DNA from: JBBQDZ01 sp038237515
GTDB lineage: Bacteria > Actinomycetota > Thermoleophilia > Gaiellales > Gaiellaceae
Direction: 5' to 3'
DNA length: 36,972 nt
Assembly (NCBI GenBank): GCA_038237515.1
Contig: JBBRYP010000046.1
Coordinates: 1 to 36,972, forward strand
Made by a program: the position numbers and the translations under genes. The notes under the pieces were generated by a model. The model was not told the DNA's origin, searched no databases, and saw only the letters and a list, made by a program, of their open reading frames with translations. The first letter of the stretch is position 1, and the number at the start of each line of letters is the position of its first letter. Of this stretch, positions 23,310 through 31,137 are shown one piece after another.

Positions 23310-26024
23310 GTGCGTGTCAACCTGGCCTTCGCGCTCCTCGGCGCGGTCGTGGTGTTCGCGCTCCCGTCGGCGTCGCTCGCGAAGGACCCGCCGAACCCGA
23401 ACGATCCCTGCTCGGTGCACGGCCGGGACGCCTGCGCCACCACCGGCGTCGGTTCCTACTCGCAGTCGCCGTACGGCATCCGCTGGTTCGGTGACTACCG
23501 CCGCGCGGTCGCCGGCGAGGCGCAGACGTTCTGCCTCGACCTCGGTTACTGGTACCCCTCGGCGGGCTACCGCTTCCGCGCGGTCGCCCCGGGAGGGCTG
23601 AGGAACCGCGAGAACGAACCCGTGTCTCTCGGAAGCCAGCAAAGGATGGCCTACGCGATCTGGGCGGACGGCCGCACGAACGATCCGAAGAGGCAGGCGG
23701 CAGTGATGCTCTACGTCCATTCGCTGATGGGCGACGCGCGGCCGGGTGAGGTCGATCCCGCGAGGGTCCACCCTGCTCTCGTTCCGCTCGTCGAGCAGCT
23801 GGCGCGGGACGCGAGCCGCTACCACGGGCCCTACCGGATCGAAGTCCGTCTCCCGGATCGCCTCGCTCCCGGGAAGCAGATCACTGCGACCGTCAGGGTT
23901 CTCTCGGCCACCGGCACCCCCCTGCCCGATCTCGCGCTGAGCCTCTCTGCGGAGGGCGCGGCTCTCTCCGGCGGCGCCCGGTCAAACGCGTCAGGCGTCG
24001 CGACCGTCACGCTGACGCCCTCGGGAGCGGAGGCCGTCAGGCTCACCGTGAAGGGCACCGTCGCCTCGACGCTCCCGAAGGTCTACGCGCCGACGGTGCC
24101 CGCGGCCGCGCGGAACGGCCAGCGCCTCGCGGCGCCCGCCTCCGAGATCCTCTCGGACACGTTCTCGGCTTCGGTCGCGAAGGTAAGGATCGGCGTCGCG
24201 AGCGTCGCGACGCCCGCCGCCGTGCTCGTCGGCGAGGCGGGCGGCGACCGTGTGAGGATCACAGGCCCGCTGCACGACACGGTCACCTGGAAGGCGTTCG
24301 GCCCATTCCCCTCGCCGGGGGCGATCCGCTGCAGCCGGGCGCCGGCCGCAGGGGGATCGTTCGAGGCCGCGGGGCCGGGGGACTACGCGACCGCGGCCGT
24401 GAGCTTCGAGAGGCCCGGCTGGTACGTCTACAAGGAGACGATCGCCGAGACGGCGGCGCACGAGAGCGTCTCGACGCCGTGCACGGACGCCCACGAACGA
24501 GTTCGCGTCGAGGTGCAGCCGAGGGTCCGGACGCTCGTCAGCCTGGCACGCGTCGAGCCGAGCGCCGTGGTCAGCGACCGCCTTGTCGTCGGCGGCCTCC
24601 TTGATCAAGCGGTCATCGTGCAGGTGGCGCTCTACGGGCCCTACCCCGAGGCGGATGCGATCGACTGCGCCGGCAAGCCGGCCTGGACGGGGTCGGTAGC
24701 CGTCCCCAAGGACGGCGAGTACACGACGACTCCCCTCGTGCTGAAGACACCGGGCTTCTATGTGTACCGCGAGTCGATTCCGGCTCAGGGGTTCGTACGG
24801 GCGGTGCAGACGGCGTGCGCCGACCGGGCCGAGACGACCGTCGCCGTCGGCCATCCGAAGATCGTCACTCGGGTGAGCGCCCAGCAGACGCATCCCGGAG
24901 CGAGCATCTCCGACCGTGCCGTCGTCTCGGGTCTGGGCGTCCTGACCGCGTCCGTCCGTGTTGACCTGTGGGGCCCGTTCGCGACCCGGGGCGGCATCGA
25001 GTGCTCCGGAACGCCGCACTGGACGGGCTCGTTCCTGGCCAGGGGCGACGGCACCTACACGACCGCTCCGGTGCAGCTGTCGCGCGCCGGGTTCTACGTC
25101 TACCAGGAGTCGATCGCGCAGGGCGCCGGAAGCGAGGCGTTCACGGCCCCGTGCGCGGAGCGCCTGGAGACCGCGGTCGCCCGTGCACAGCCGCGCGTGG
25201 CAACGCTCGCGTCGGCCGAGGTCGTGCTTCCGGGCGCGACGCTCTTCGACCGGATGGAGGTCAGCGGCCTCGGCGTCACCCACGCCGCGATCGGCATTCA
25301 GCTCTTCGGCCCCTTCGCCTCCCGCGCCGCGATGCGCTGCACCGGCCGCCCGTTCTGGAGCGGGCGCGTCTACGCCGGCGGGGACGGGGAGGTGCGTTCG
25401 CCACCGGTGAGGGTCCGGAAGGTGGGCTTCTACACCTTCCGGGAGCGCGTCCTCGGCACAGCCCTCATCTCCGAGCACACGGCCCAGTGTGCGGTCGACG
25501 TCGAGACCGCGCTCGCCCGCCCACTGATCATCACCGGCCGCGGGGACACGACCCGCTCCGTCGCCGCGAAAGCGACGCCGCTCGCGCCGGCACGCGTCAG
25601 GCTGCCGTCGGTCGGGATCGACGCCCCCATCTCACCCGCCGGGATCGACGTGCCCCACGGCATCCTCGGGGTGCCGCCGAACATCCACCGGACCGCCTGG
25701 TGGGCGGACGGTTCCGCCCCGGGCGCCCGGACGGGAGCCGTTCTCATCGCCGGCCACGTCGACAGCGCCGCGGGCGGCGCCGGCTCCTTCTTCCGGCTGC
25801 ACGAGGCGCGCGCGGGCCAGCGTGTCGAGATCGAGACGGCTGGCGGCCGGACGCTCGCCTATCGCGTGGTCTCGGTGCGCAACTACCTGAAGCGGGACCT
25901 TCCGGCGCGCGTGTACTCGCGGCGCGGCCCGCCGCGCCTGGTGCTGGTCACGTGCGGCGGCCCCTTTGAGGAGGCGACGCGCCACTACCGCGACAACGTC
26001 GTGCTGACCGCCGTTCCGGACTAG
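23310..26024 (+). CDS. Secreted thioester-domain/repeat protein with C-terminal sortase domain
   Basis: This 904-residue exported protein starts at GTG 23310 (GAGAAG upstream) with a signal sequence or N-terminal anchor at residues 1-24. Residues about 30-170 resemble a Cys-Gln thioester (TED) domain: Cys75 in TFCLDLGYW, YAIW at 115-118, and Gln129 in RQAAVMLYVH. An Ig-like stretch follows (175-250). Four repeats of exactly 112 residues come next, each with GP[FY], W.G, Y.T, GFYVY.E and one Cys pair 50 residues apart (Cys341/391, 453/503, 565/615, 677/727). The end, 760-904, is a class E/F-like sortase with His816 (AGHVDS), Cys882 (VTCGG) and Arg894 (HYRDN). There is no C-terminal anchor. The fusion suggests a self-contained surface adhesin/transpeptidase. 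TED assignment is tentative; the sortase is firm. Confidence 0.8.
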   Translation: MRVNLAFALLGAVVVFALPSASLAKDPPNPNDPCSVHGRDACATTGVGSYSQSPYGIRWFGDYRRAVAGEAQTFCLDLGYWYPSAGYRFRAVAPGGLRNRENEPVSLGSQQRMAYAIWADGRTNDPKRQAAVMLYVHSLMGDARPGEVDPARVHPALVPLVEQLARDASRYHGPYRIEVRLPDRLAPGKQITATVRVLSATGTPLPDLALSLSAEGAALSGGARSNASGVATVTLTPSGAEAVRLTVKGTVASTLPKVYAPTVPAAARNGQRLAAPASEILSDTFSASVAKVRIGVASVATPAAVLVGEAGGDRVRITGPLHDTVTWKAFGPFPSPGAIRCSRAPAAGGSFEAAGPGDYATAAVSFERPGWYVYKETIAETAAHESVSTPCTDAHERVRVEVQPRVRTLVSLARVEPSAVVSDRLVVGGLLDQAVIVQVALYGPYPEADAIDCAGKPAWTGSVAVPKDGEYTTTPLVLKTPGFYVYRESIPAQGFVRAVQTACADRAETTVAVGHPKIVTRVSAQQTHPGASISDRAVVSGLGVLTASVRVDLWGPFATRGGIECSGTPHWTGSFLARGDGTYTTAPVQLSRAGFYVYQESIAQGAGSEAFTAPCAERLETAVARAQPRVATLASAEVVLPGATLFDRMEVSGLGVTHAAIGIQLFGPFASRAAMRCTGRPFWSGRVYAGGDGEVRSPPVRVRKVGFYTFRERVLGTALISEHTAQCAVDVETALARPLIITGRGDTTRSVAAKATPLAPARVRLPSVGIDAPISPAGIDVPHGILGVPPNIHRTAWWADGSAPGARTGAVLIAGHVDSAAGGAGSFFRLHEARAGQRVEIETAGGRTLAYRVVSVRNYLKRDLPARVYSRRGPPRLVLVTCGGPFEEATRHYRDNVVLTAVPD

Positions 26025-26037
26025 CCTGGCGGCCCGG

Positions 26038-26511
26038 CTACGCCGCCTGGATGTCGAGGATCTTGAACGTGAGCGAGCCACGCGGAGCCGTGACCTCAAC
26101 CGTCTCGCCCTTCTTGCGGCCCATGATCGCCTTGCCCACGGGCGACTCGTTCGAGAGCTTCTGCTCGGCGGGGTTGGCCTCGGCCGAACCGACGATGTGG
26201 TACTCGAAGGTCTTCTTCGCGTCGACGTCGCGGAGCCGAACCGTGGTGCCGATCGAGACGACATCCTTCTTGATCTCGGCCGCGGTCAGGACGCGGGCGG
26301 CGCTCAGCCGGTCTTCGAGCTGGGCGATCCGATGCTCGAGGAGCGCCTGCTCGTTCTTCGCGTCGTCGTACTCGGCGTTCTCGGTGATGTCCCCGAACTC
26401 GCGCGCGATCCGGATCCGATCCGCCACCTCGCGCCGCTTGTCGTTCGAGAGAAACTCGATCTCCCGCTTCAGCTTCTCGTAGCCCTCCGCAGTGAGGATG
26501 ACTTCCTTCAA
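26038..26511 (-). CDS. greA: Transcription elongation factor GreA
   Basis: This 157-residue protein is of normal GreA length. The N-terminal coiled coil spans roughly residues 8-75, with the acidic tip GDITENAEYDDAK (40-52; Asp41 and Glu44 are the residues that enter the RNA polymerase channel). The C-terminal FKBP-like domain includes VSIGTTVRLRDVD, YHIVGSAEANP and ESPVGKAIMGRKKGE. It stimulates cleavage of backtracked RNA. The TTG start at 26511 is supported by an AGGAGG ribosome site six bases upstream and by the N-terminal match MKEVILTAEGYEKLK. It has its own consensus promoter (26575-26603), unlike most genes here, which look leaderless. It ends 13 bp from the convergent sortase-fusion gene. 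Confidence 0.96.
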   Translation of the reverse strand: MKEVILTAEGYEKLKREIEFLSNDKRREVADRIRIAREFGDITENAEYDDAKNEQALLEHRIAQLEDRLSAARVLTAAEIKKDVVSIGTTVRLRDVDAKKTFEYHIVGSAEANPAEQKLSNESPVGKAIMGRKKGETVEVTAPRGSLTFKILDIQAA

Positions 26512-26517
26512 CGCGAG

Positions 26518-26523
26518 CCTCCT
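26518..26523 (-). promoter_or_regulatory. Ribosome binding site of greA
   Basis: AGGAGG on the minus strand lies six bases before the TTG at 26511. It is the strongest Shine-Dalgarno sequence in the window and justifies the TTG start. Confidence 0.75.
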
Positions 26524-26574
26524 GACCCCCTCACATAGAAAAAATGCGCGGCCGAGGAGCCGTCGCGGGCGCGG

Positions 26575-26603
26575 ATTCTAGCGACGCGCCGGAAGCCCGT
26601 CAA
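26575..26603 (-). promoter_or_regulatory. Sigma-70-type promoter of greA
   Basis: On the minus strand TTGACG (26598-26603) and TAGAAT (26575-26580) are separated by exactly 17 bp. Transcription would start near 26567 and give a leader of about 55 nt ending in the AGGAGG ribosome site. Confidence 0.72.
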
Positions 26604-26631
26604 TCCTCCCTCGGCTACTCTTTCGCGCGCT

Positions 26632-27690
26632 GTGCAGGTGGATCTCAGGTCTTCGTGGTGGCTCGGATCCGTTCGGATCCCGACGCGCCTGGTGCTCGCT
26701 CCGATGGCGGGTGTCAGCGTCCAGGCGTTCCGCCGCCAGGGGCGCCGGTTCGGCGCCGGCCTCGTGTGTTCGGAGATGGTCAGCTGCGCCGGCCTCCACC
26801 ACGGGAACGAGCGGAGCCTCGGCTACCTGAGAATCGCCTCCGACGAGCATCCGCTCGCGGTGCAGATCTTCGGTGCCGACCCGCCTGTGATGGCCGAAGC
26901 GGCGAGGATGGTGGAGGCGGCCGGCGCGGACCTGGTCGACATCAACTTCGGCTGCCCGGTGCGGAAGGTGACGAAGACGGGCGCCGGGGCGACGCTTCTG
27001 GAGGATCCCGCACGCGCCTGCCGGATCGTCGAGGCCGTTGCCGGCGCCGTCGCGGTTCCTGTTTCGGTGAAGATGCGCCGCGGGCTCGAGAACGGCTCTC
27101 GCGCCTGCCTGGAGGTGGGACCGCGCCTCGTCGATTCGGGGGCGCAGACGCTGACGCTGCACCCACGCTCCGCCAGGCAGATGTACACGGGCGAGGCAGA
27201 CCACGCCCTCACGGCCGAGCTGGTCGAGCGCGTCCGGGTGCCCGTGATCGCCTCCGGCGACATCACCTCGCACGCCCGCGCGCAAACGGTTCTGGCGACG
27301 ACCGGCGCAGAGGCGGTGATGGTCGGCCGGAGCGCGCAGGGGAACCCCTGGGCGCTCCGTGAGATCCTGGCCGGGGACGGCCCGGAGCCGAGCCGCGAGG
27401 AGGTCGTGGCCGAGCTCGTGCTCTTCGTCCGCGAGACGGTGAGGGAGCTGGGCGAGCAGCGCGCCTCCGGGTTCCTCAAGAAGTTCTACGGCTGGTACCT
27501 CGGCCGGGGCCGGTTCCCGCGCGCGTTCAAGCAACAGCTCGTTCTCTGCGACTCGCTCGACGAGGTCGAGGCGCGCCTCTTCGCCGCAGCCCCGGGCGCG
27601 GCTGAGGAGCTCGAGCGGCTCGAGGACGAGCTGCCGGAGGGAGAGGACGTCCTGCTCGATCTCCCGATCTCGATCTACGGCGGGGGCTAG
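26632..27690 (+). CDS. dusB: tRNA-dihydrouridine synthase (DusB-like)
   Basis: This 352-residue FMN-dependent TIM-barrel enzyme reduces uridines in tRNA D-loops. Landmarks are LAPMAGV (22-28), the FMN-contacting VQIFGADP, the catalytic NFGCPVRKV with Cys108, VKMRRG, LTLHPRSARQMYTGEADH, VIASGDI, and VMVGRSAQGNPW. The C-terminal helical domain carries RASGFLKKFYGWYLG, as in DusB proteins. The GTG start at 26632 has a TACTCT box at 26616-26621, ten bases upstream, and no good ribosome site. Its stop lies only 3 bp before the GTG of the following subtilase, so the two may be co-transcribed although they are functionally unrelated. Confidence 0.92.
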   Translation: MQVDLRSSWWLGSVRIPTRLVLAPMAGVSVQAFRRQGRRFGAGLVCSEMVSCAGLHHGNERSLGYLRIASDEHPLAVQIFGADPPVMAEAARMVEAAGADLVDINFGCPVRKVTKTGAGATLLEDPARACRIVEAVAGAVAVPVSVKMRRGLENGSRACLEVGPRLVDSGAQTLTLHPRSARQMYTGEADHALTAELVERVRVPVIASGDITSHARAQTVLATTGAEAVMVGRSAQGNPWALREILAGDGPEPSREEVVAELVLFVRETVRELGEQRASGFLKKFYGWYLGRGRFPRAFKQQLVLCDSLDEVEARLFAAAPGAAEELERLEDELPEGEDVLLDLPISIYGGG

Positions 27691-27693
27691 CGG

Positions 27694-29505
27694 GTGCGCT
27701 TCCTCGCGGCGATCGGTCTAGGCACGATGCTCGTCATGCTCGGTGGGGTCTCTCGCGCGTGGATCGACCCGCGCGTGCTCGCGGATACGGCGAACGGGCG
27801 AAACGCACATTTCCTCGTCGTGCTTCGAAGCCATGTTGAGGTGGCGGACGTGGCGCGGCGGGCGGAGCGCCACGAGGCGCGCGCGCAGCTGCTCGTGGGC
27901 GACCTCCGCTCGACGGCCCGCGCGAGCCAGGCCTCGCTCGTCGCCGACCTTCGGGCCCGCGGCGCACGCTTCCGGCCGTACTGGATCGTGAACGCGGTCG
28001 CCGTGGAGGGTCGACGGAGCCTCGTCGAGGCGCTCGCAGCCCGCCCGGACGTCGAGCGGATCGAGACGAACCGCGCCTTCCGCGGCGCGTCCGGTTCTCA
28101 CGGCCCGCTCGTGGCCGCGCGCGGTACCGGTGTCGAGTGGAACATCGCGAAGATCCATGCCCCGGAGGTCTGGCAGGCGGGAGACACGGGCCAGGGGATC
28201 GTGTACGCGAACGCCGACACCGGCGTCGACTGGACTCACCCGGCGCTGAAGCGGCAGTACCGCGGATGGAACGAGACCGCCGCGGCGCACGACTACAACT
28301 GGTGGGACGCGGTGCACGCCGACATCGACGGCAACGGGACGAACCCGTGCGGGTTCAGCGCGGCGGCGCCCTGCGACGACCTCACCGGCGTCTTCCACGG
28401 CACGCACACGATGGGCACCGCGATCGGAGACGACGGCGCCGGCAATCAGATCGGCGTCGCCCCCGGCGCGCGCTGGATCGCCTGCCGCAACATGGATCAG
28501 GGCACCGGACGTCCGAGCACCTACATCGAGTGCCTTCAGTTCTTCCTCGCACCCACCGACCTCCAGGGCGGCAACCCGAATCCGGCCCTCCACGCGGACG
28601 TGGTTGGAAACTCCTACGACTGCCCGCCGGCAGAGACCTGCAGCGCGGGCAGCCTCCAACAGGCCGTGGAGACGATGCGCTCGGCGGGGATCTTCATGGC
28701 CGTCTCCGCGGGCAACAGCGGCCCCGGCTGCAGCAGCGTCCAGGACCCCCCGGCGCTCTACGACTCCTCCGTCAGCGTCGGCGCCACCGACATGAACGAC
28801 CAGATCGCGGGCTTCAGCGGGCGAGGCCCGGTGACGACCGATGCCAGCAACCGGCGCAAGCCCGACGTCGTCGCGCCGGGCGTCGGCGTCCGGTCGAGCG
28901 TCGCCGGCGGCGGCTACGGCGCGAAGAGCGGAACGTCGATGGCCTCCCCGCACGTGGGAGCGACGGTGGCCCTGCTGTGGTCCGCCTTCCCCGCTCTAAA
29001 AGGCAACGTCGACGCGACCGAGCAGGTCCTCGAGCGGAGCGCTGTGCCGCTGACGACGAGCCAGGGCTGCGGCGGAGACTCCCCGTCACAGGTGCCGAAC
29101 AACACCTACGGGTACGGGCGGATCGACGCACTGGCCGCCTACCGCGCCGCGCAGGCGCCGACGGCTACCACGATGCTGACGGCACGCTCCGTCACGGTCG
29201 CGGAAGGCACGGGCGGACGTCATGTCGCGACGGTGACCGTGCGGCTTTCGGGAGCCTCGGAGGGCCCCGTGAGGGTCTCCTATCGCACCACCGACGGCAC
29301 GGCGCGCGCGGGGCGCGACTATGCCGGCGCGTCCGGGACCCTCGTGTTCGTGCCCGGCGTGCGCGAACGCCGGATCGCGATCCGGATCGTCGCCGATCGA
29401 CTGCGGGAACGGAACGAAACCTTCTACCTCACGCTCACGCTCCCCCAGAACGCCGTGCTCACCCGCACTCGCGTCGCAGTGACGATCCGCGACGACGATC
29501 GTTAG
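27694..29505 (+). CDS. Secreted subtilisin-like serine protease (S8) with C-terminal Calx-beta domain
   Basis: This 603-residue protein starts at GTG 27694 with a hydrophobic leader (FLAAIGLGTMLVMLGGVSRA). Residues about 38-130 form an inhibitor-like propeptide. The peptidase domain has Asp175 (ANADTGVDWTHPAL), His235 (FHGTHTMGTA), the oxyanion Asn341 (SAGNSGPG) and Ser415 (SGTSMASPHVG), so the triad is complete. Many cysteines (PCGF, PCDD, DCPPAETC) suggest disulfides and export. From about 500 to the end there is a Calx-beta domain (VTVAEGTGGRHVATVTVRLS, then YRTTDGTARAGRDYAGASG, ending VTIRDDDR). No anchor or sorting signal is seen. Its last four bases overlap the convergent coaX stop. It appears to be an insertion into an otherwise housekeeping gene string. 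Confidence 0.9.
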   Translation: MRFLAAIGLGTMLVMLGGVSRAWIDPRVLADTANGRNAHFLVVLRSHVEVADVARRAERHEARAQLLVGDLRSTARASQASLVADLRARGARFRPYWIVNAVAVEGRRSLVEALAARPDVERIETNRAFRGASGSHGPLVAARGTGVEWNIAKIHAPEVWQAGDTGQGIVYANADTGVDWTHPALKRQYRGWNETAAAHDYNWWDAVHADIDGNGTNPCGFSAAAPCDDLTGVFHGTHTMGTAIGDDGAGNQIGVAPGARWIACRNMDQGTGRPSTYIECLQFFLAPTDLQGGNPNPALHADVVGNSYDCPPAETCSAGSLQQAVETMRSAGIFMAVSAGNSGPGCSSVQDPPALYDSSVSVGATDMNDQIAGFSGRGPVTTDASNRRKPDVVAPGVGVRSSVAGGGYGAKSGTSMASPHVGATVALLWSAFPALKGNVDATEQVLERSAVPLTTSQGCGGDSPSQVPNNTYGYGRIDALAAYRAAQAPTATTMLTARSVTVAEGTGGRHVATVTVRLSGASEGPVRVSYRTTDGTARAGRDYAGASGTLVFVPGVRERRIAIRIVADRLRERNETFYLTLTLPQNAVLTRTRVAVTIRDDDR

Positions 29506-30251
29506 AGGTTCCGCTCCCAGACCAGTCGCAGGCCCTCGAGCGTGAGGAACGGATCGACCTGCTCGATCGTCCGCGAGTGCGGCGCGATCAGGTCGGCGAG
29601 CCCCCCGGTCGCGACGACCCGCGGCTCGCCTTCGAGCTCGCCACGGATGCGGTCGACGATGCCGTCGACCTGACCGGCGAACCCGTAGACGAGGCCGGCC
29701 TGCAGCGCCGAGGCGGTCGTCTTGCCGATCGCGCTCGTCGGTTCGCCGAAATCGACCTTCGGAAGGCGTGCGGCCCGCTGGAAGAGGGCGTCCATCGAGA
29801 TCTCCACGCCCGGGGCGAGAACGCCCCCCACGTACTCGCCGGCGGCCGAGACGACGTCGAAGTTCGTCGAGGTGCCGAAGTCGACGACGATGCTGGGGCT
29901 GCCGTGGCGCTCACGGGCGGCGACCGCGTTCGCGATCCGATCCGGCCCGAGCTCCCTCGGGTCGTCGTAGCGGATCGCAATCCCGGTACGCGTGCCGGGG
30001 CCGAGGACGAGGAGCAGCGCGTTCGTGGAGCGCGAGGCGAGCTCTTCGTAGGCGCGAACCAGCTGGGGAACCGTCGAGGAGAGGCAGATGCCGCGAAGCG
30101 CGTCGAGGTCGAGCAGGCTGCGTAGGAGCACACCGAGCTCGTCGCCCGTACGGGCCGGCTCCGTCGCGACCCGCCAGTGCTCCGCGAGCCGCTCGCCTTC
30201 GTAGAGCCCGAGGACCGTCTGGGTATTCCCGACGTCGACTGCGAGCAGCAT
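29502..30251 (-). CDS. coaX: Type III pantothenate kinase
   Basis: This 249-residue CoaX phosphorylates pantothenate as the first step of coenzyme A synthesis. The actin-like ATPase fold is shown by DVGNTQT (residues 6-12), GPDRIAN (102-108) and the phosphate-binding DFGTSTNFDVV (124-134), then YVGGVLAPGVEISMDALF and VVATGGLADLI. Length matches the family. It is the last gene of a minus-strand run after folK and DUF2469, 30 bp behind the latter. No ribosome site is evident before ATG 30251. It overlaps the stop of the convergent subtilase by four bases. Confidence 0.93.
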   Translation of the reverse strand: MLLAVDVGNTQTVLGLYEGERLAEHWRVATEPARTGDELGVLLRSLLDLDALRGICLSSTVPQLVRAYEELASRSTNALLLVLGPGTRTGIAIRYDDPRELGPDRIANAVAARERHGSPSIVVDFGTSTNFDVVSAAGEYVGGVLAPGVEISMDALFQRAARLPKVDFGEPTSAIGKTTASALQAGLVYGFAGQVDGIVDRIRGELEGEPRVVATGGLADLIAPHSRTIEQVDPFLTLEGLRLVWERNL

Positions 30252-30281
30252 CGGCGGAGGTCGGTCAGCGGGCCTTGGGGC

Positions 30282-30647
30282 CTACGCGTCGTCCTCGCGG
30301 GGCAGCGGCTCGCCGATGCGCTCCGCCAGAGCCTCCGCGGTCAGCTTCGGCTCGTCGCCCTCGCCCCGCAGCTCCTCGACGGTGACGTCGCTCGAGGTGT
30401 AGACCTCTGCGCGGGGGATCATCCGGGTCGGCCGGTTCTTGTCCCAGACCCAGACATCCTCCATCCGCAGGTGGAAGAAGGGGTACGCCGACTGGTTCGC
30501 CTCGATCACATTCAGCCGGTTGCAGAGGTAGGTGGCGTCCTGGGTGAGGACGCAGTACCGGAAGAGGCCGAAGACCGCCGAGTACTCGCGCTTCAGCCGG
30601 AGCTCGAGCTCCGCCTCGTACTCGTCGAGCTCGTCGAGGTGCGACAC
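30282..30647 (-). CDS. DUF2469 family protein
   Basis: This 121-residue protein matches the actinobacterial DUF2469 family through LDEYEAELELRLKREYSAVFGLFRYC and FHLRMEDVWVWDKNRPTRMIPRAEVYTSSDVTVEEL. The function is unknown; members are small, soluble and usually lie near housekeeping genes. The acidic tail (PREDDA) is variable. The GTG at 30647 is the only start that keeps the conserved N-terminal helix, and it places the first 55 bp inside the end of folK in another frame. Presence of this family supports an actinobacterial host. Confidence 0.75.
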   Translation of the reverse strand: MSHLDELDEYEAELELRLKREYSAVFGLFRYCVLTQDATYLCNRLNVIEANQSAYPFFHLRMEDVWVWDKNRPTRMIPRAEVYTSSDVTVEELRGEGDEPKLTAEALAERIGEPLPREDDA

Positions 30648-31111
30648 GCGGGTGAGTCTACCCCTGCCAGTAGGGCTGCCAGAGGCCCCAGCCCGGGGAC
30701 GACGAGCGCCGGCTCGAGCTCCGCGAGCGGCTCCAGCACGAAGCGCCGCTGCGCGAGTCGGGGGTGCGGCACCGAGAGGCCGGGCTCGTCGATCGTCTCG
30801 GCCCCGTAGAGGAGCAGGTCGAGATCGACGGTCCGCGGGCCGAACCGGCGACCGTCGCGCCGGCGGCCGAGGGTTCGCTCGGTCGCGAGCAGCCGCTCGA
30901 GCAGCGCACGAGGGCCGAGGTCGGTGTCGAGCGCGGCCGCGGCATTCAGAAAACGCGGTTGTTCCAGGTATCCCACCGGCTCGGTCTCGCGAAAGGTCGA
31001 AACGGCGGCGACCCGCACGCCCTCGTCGGCGGCGAGGGCCTCGAGCGCGGCTTGCAGAAGCGCCGCGCGGTCGCCGAGGTTCGAGCCGAGACCGACGTAG
31101 GCGCGGGTCAT
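30593..31111 (-). CDS. folK: 2-amino-4-hydroxy-6-hydroxymethyldihydropteridine pyrophosphokinase
   Basis: This 172-residue HPPK transfers pyrophosphate from ATP to 6-hydroxymethyl-dihydropterin in folate synthesis. Motifs are YVGLGSNLGDR (5-15), TEPVGYLEQPRFLNAA, RRRDGRRFGPRTVDLDLLLYG and VPHPRLAQRRFVLEPL, all in family order. The ATG at 31111 is chosen because the first strand starts right after it; an upstream open frame to 31231 is in the subtilase leader region. The last 18 or so residues are low-complexity Ser/Thr/Arg and overlap the DUF2469 start in another frame. It is separated from folB and folP by a subtilase gene on the opposite strand. Confidence 0.93.
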   Translation of the reverse strand: MTRAYVGLGSNLGDRAALLQAALEALAADEGVRVAAVSTFRETEPVGYLEQPRFLNAAAALDTDLGPRALLERLLATERTLGRRRDGRRFGPRTVDLDLLLYGAETIDEPGLSVPHPRLAQRRFVLEPLAELEPALVVPGLGPLAALLAGVDSPACRTSTSSTSTRRSSSSG

Positions 31112-31125
31112 ACGGGGATTCTGGC

Positions 31126-31131
31126 TACCCT
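31126..31131 (+). promoter_or_regulatory. Candidate -10 box (TACCCT), leaderless start of the second subtilase
   Basis: TACCCT ends 6 nt before the GTG at 31138 in the 26-bp gap divergent to folK. No ribosome site or -35 box is seen. Confidence 0.4.
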
Positions 31132-31137
31132 CGGCAA

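Noticed and set aside
23244..23825. Upstream extension of lysS on the minus strand
   Set aside because: It is antisense to the signal peptide and thioester region of the sortase-fusion protein and has no similarity to LysS N-termini.
26028..26047. GGCGGC/GCCGCC hairpin between the sortase-fusion gene and greA
   Set aside because: A 6-bp stem without T-run, largely within greA codons; too weak to call a terminator.
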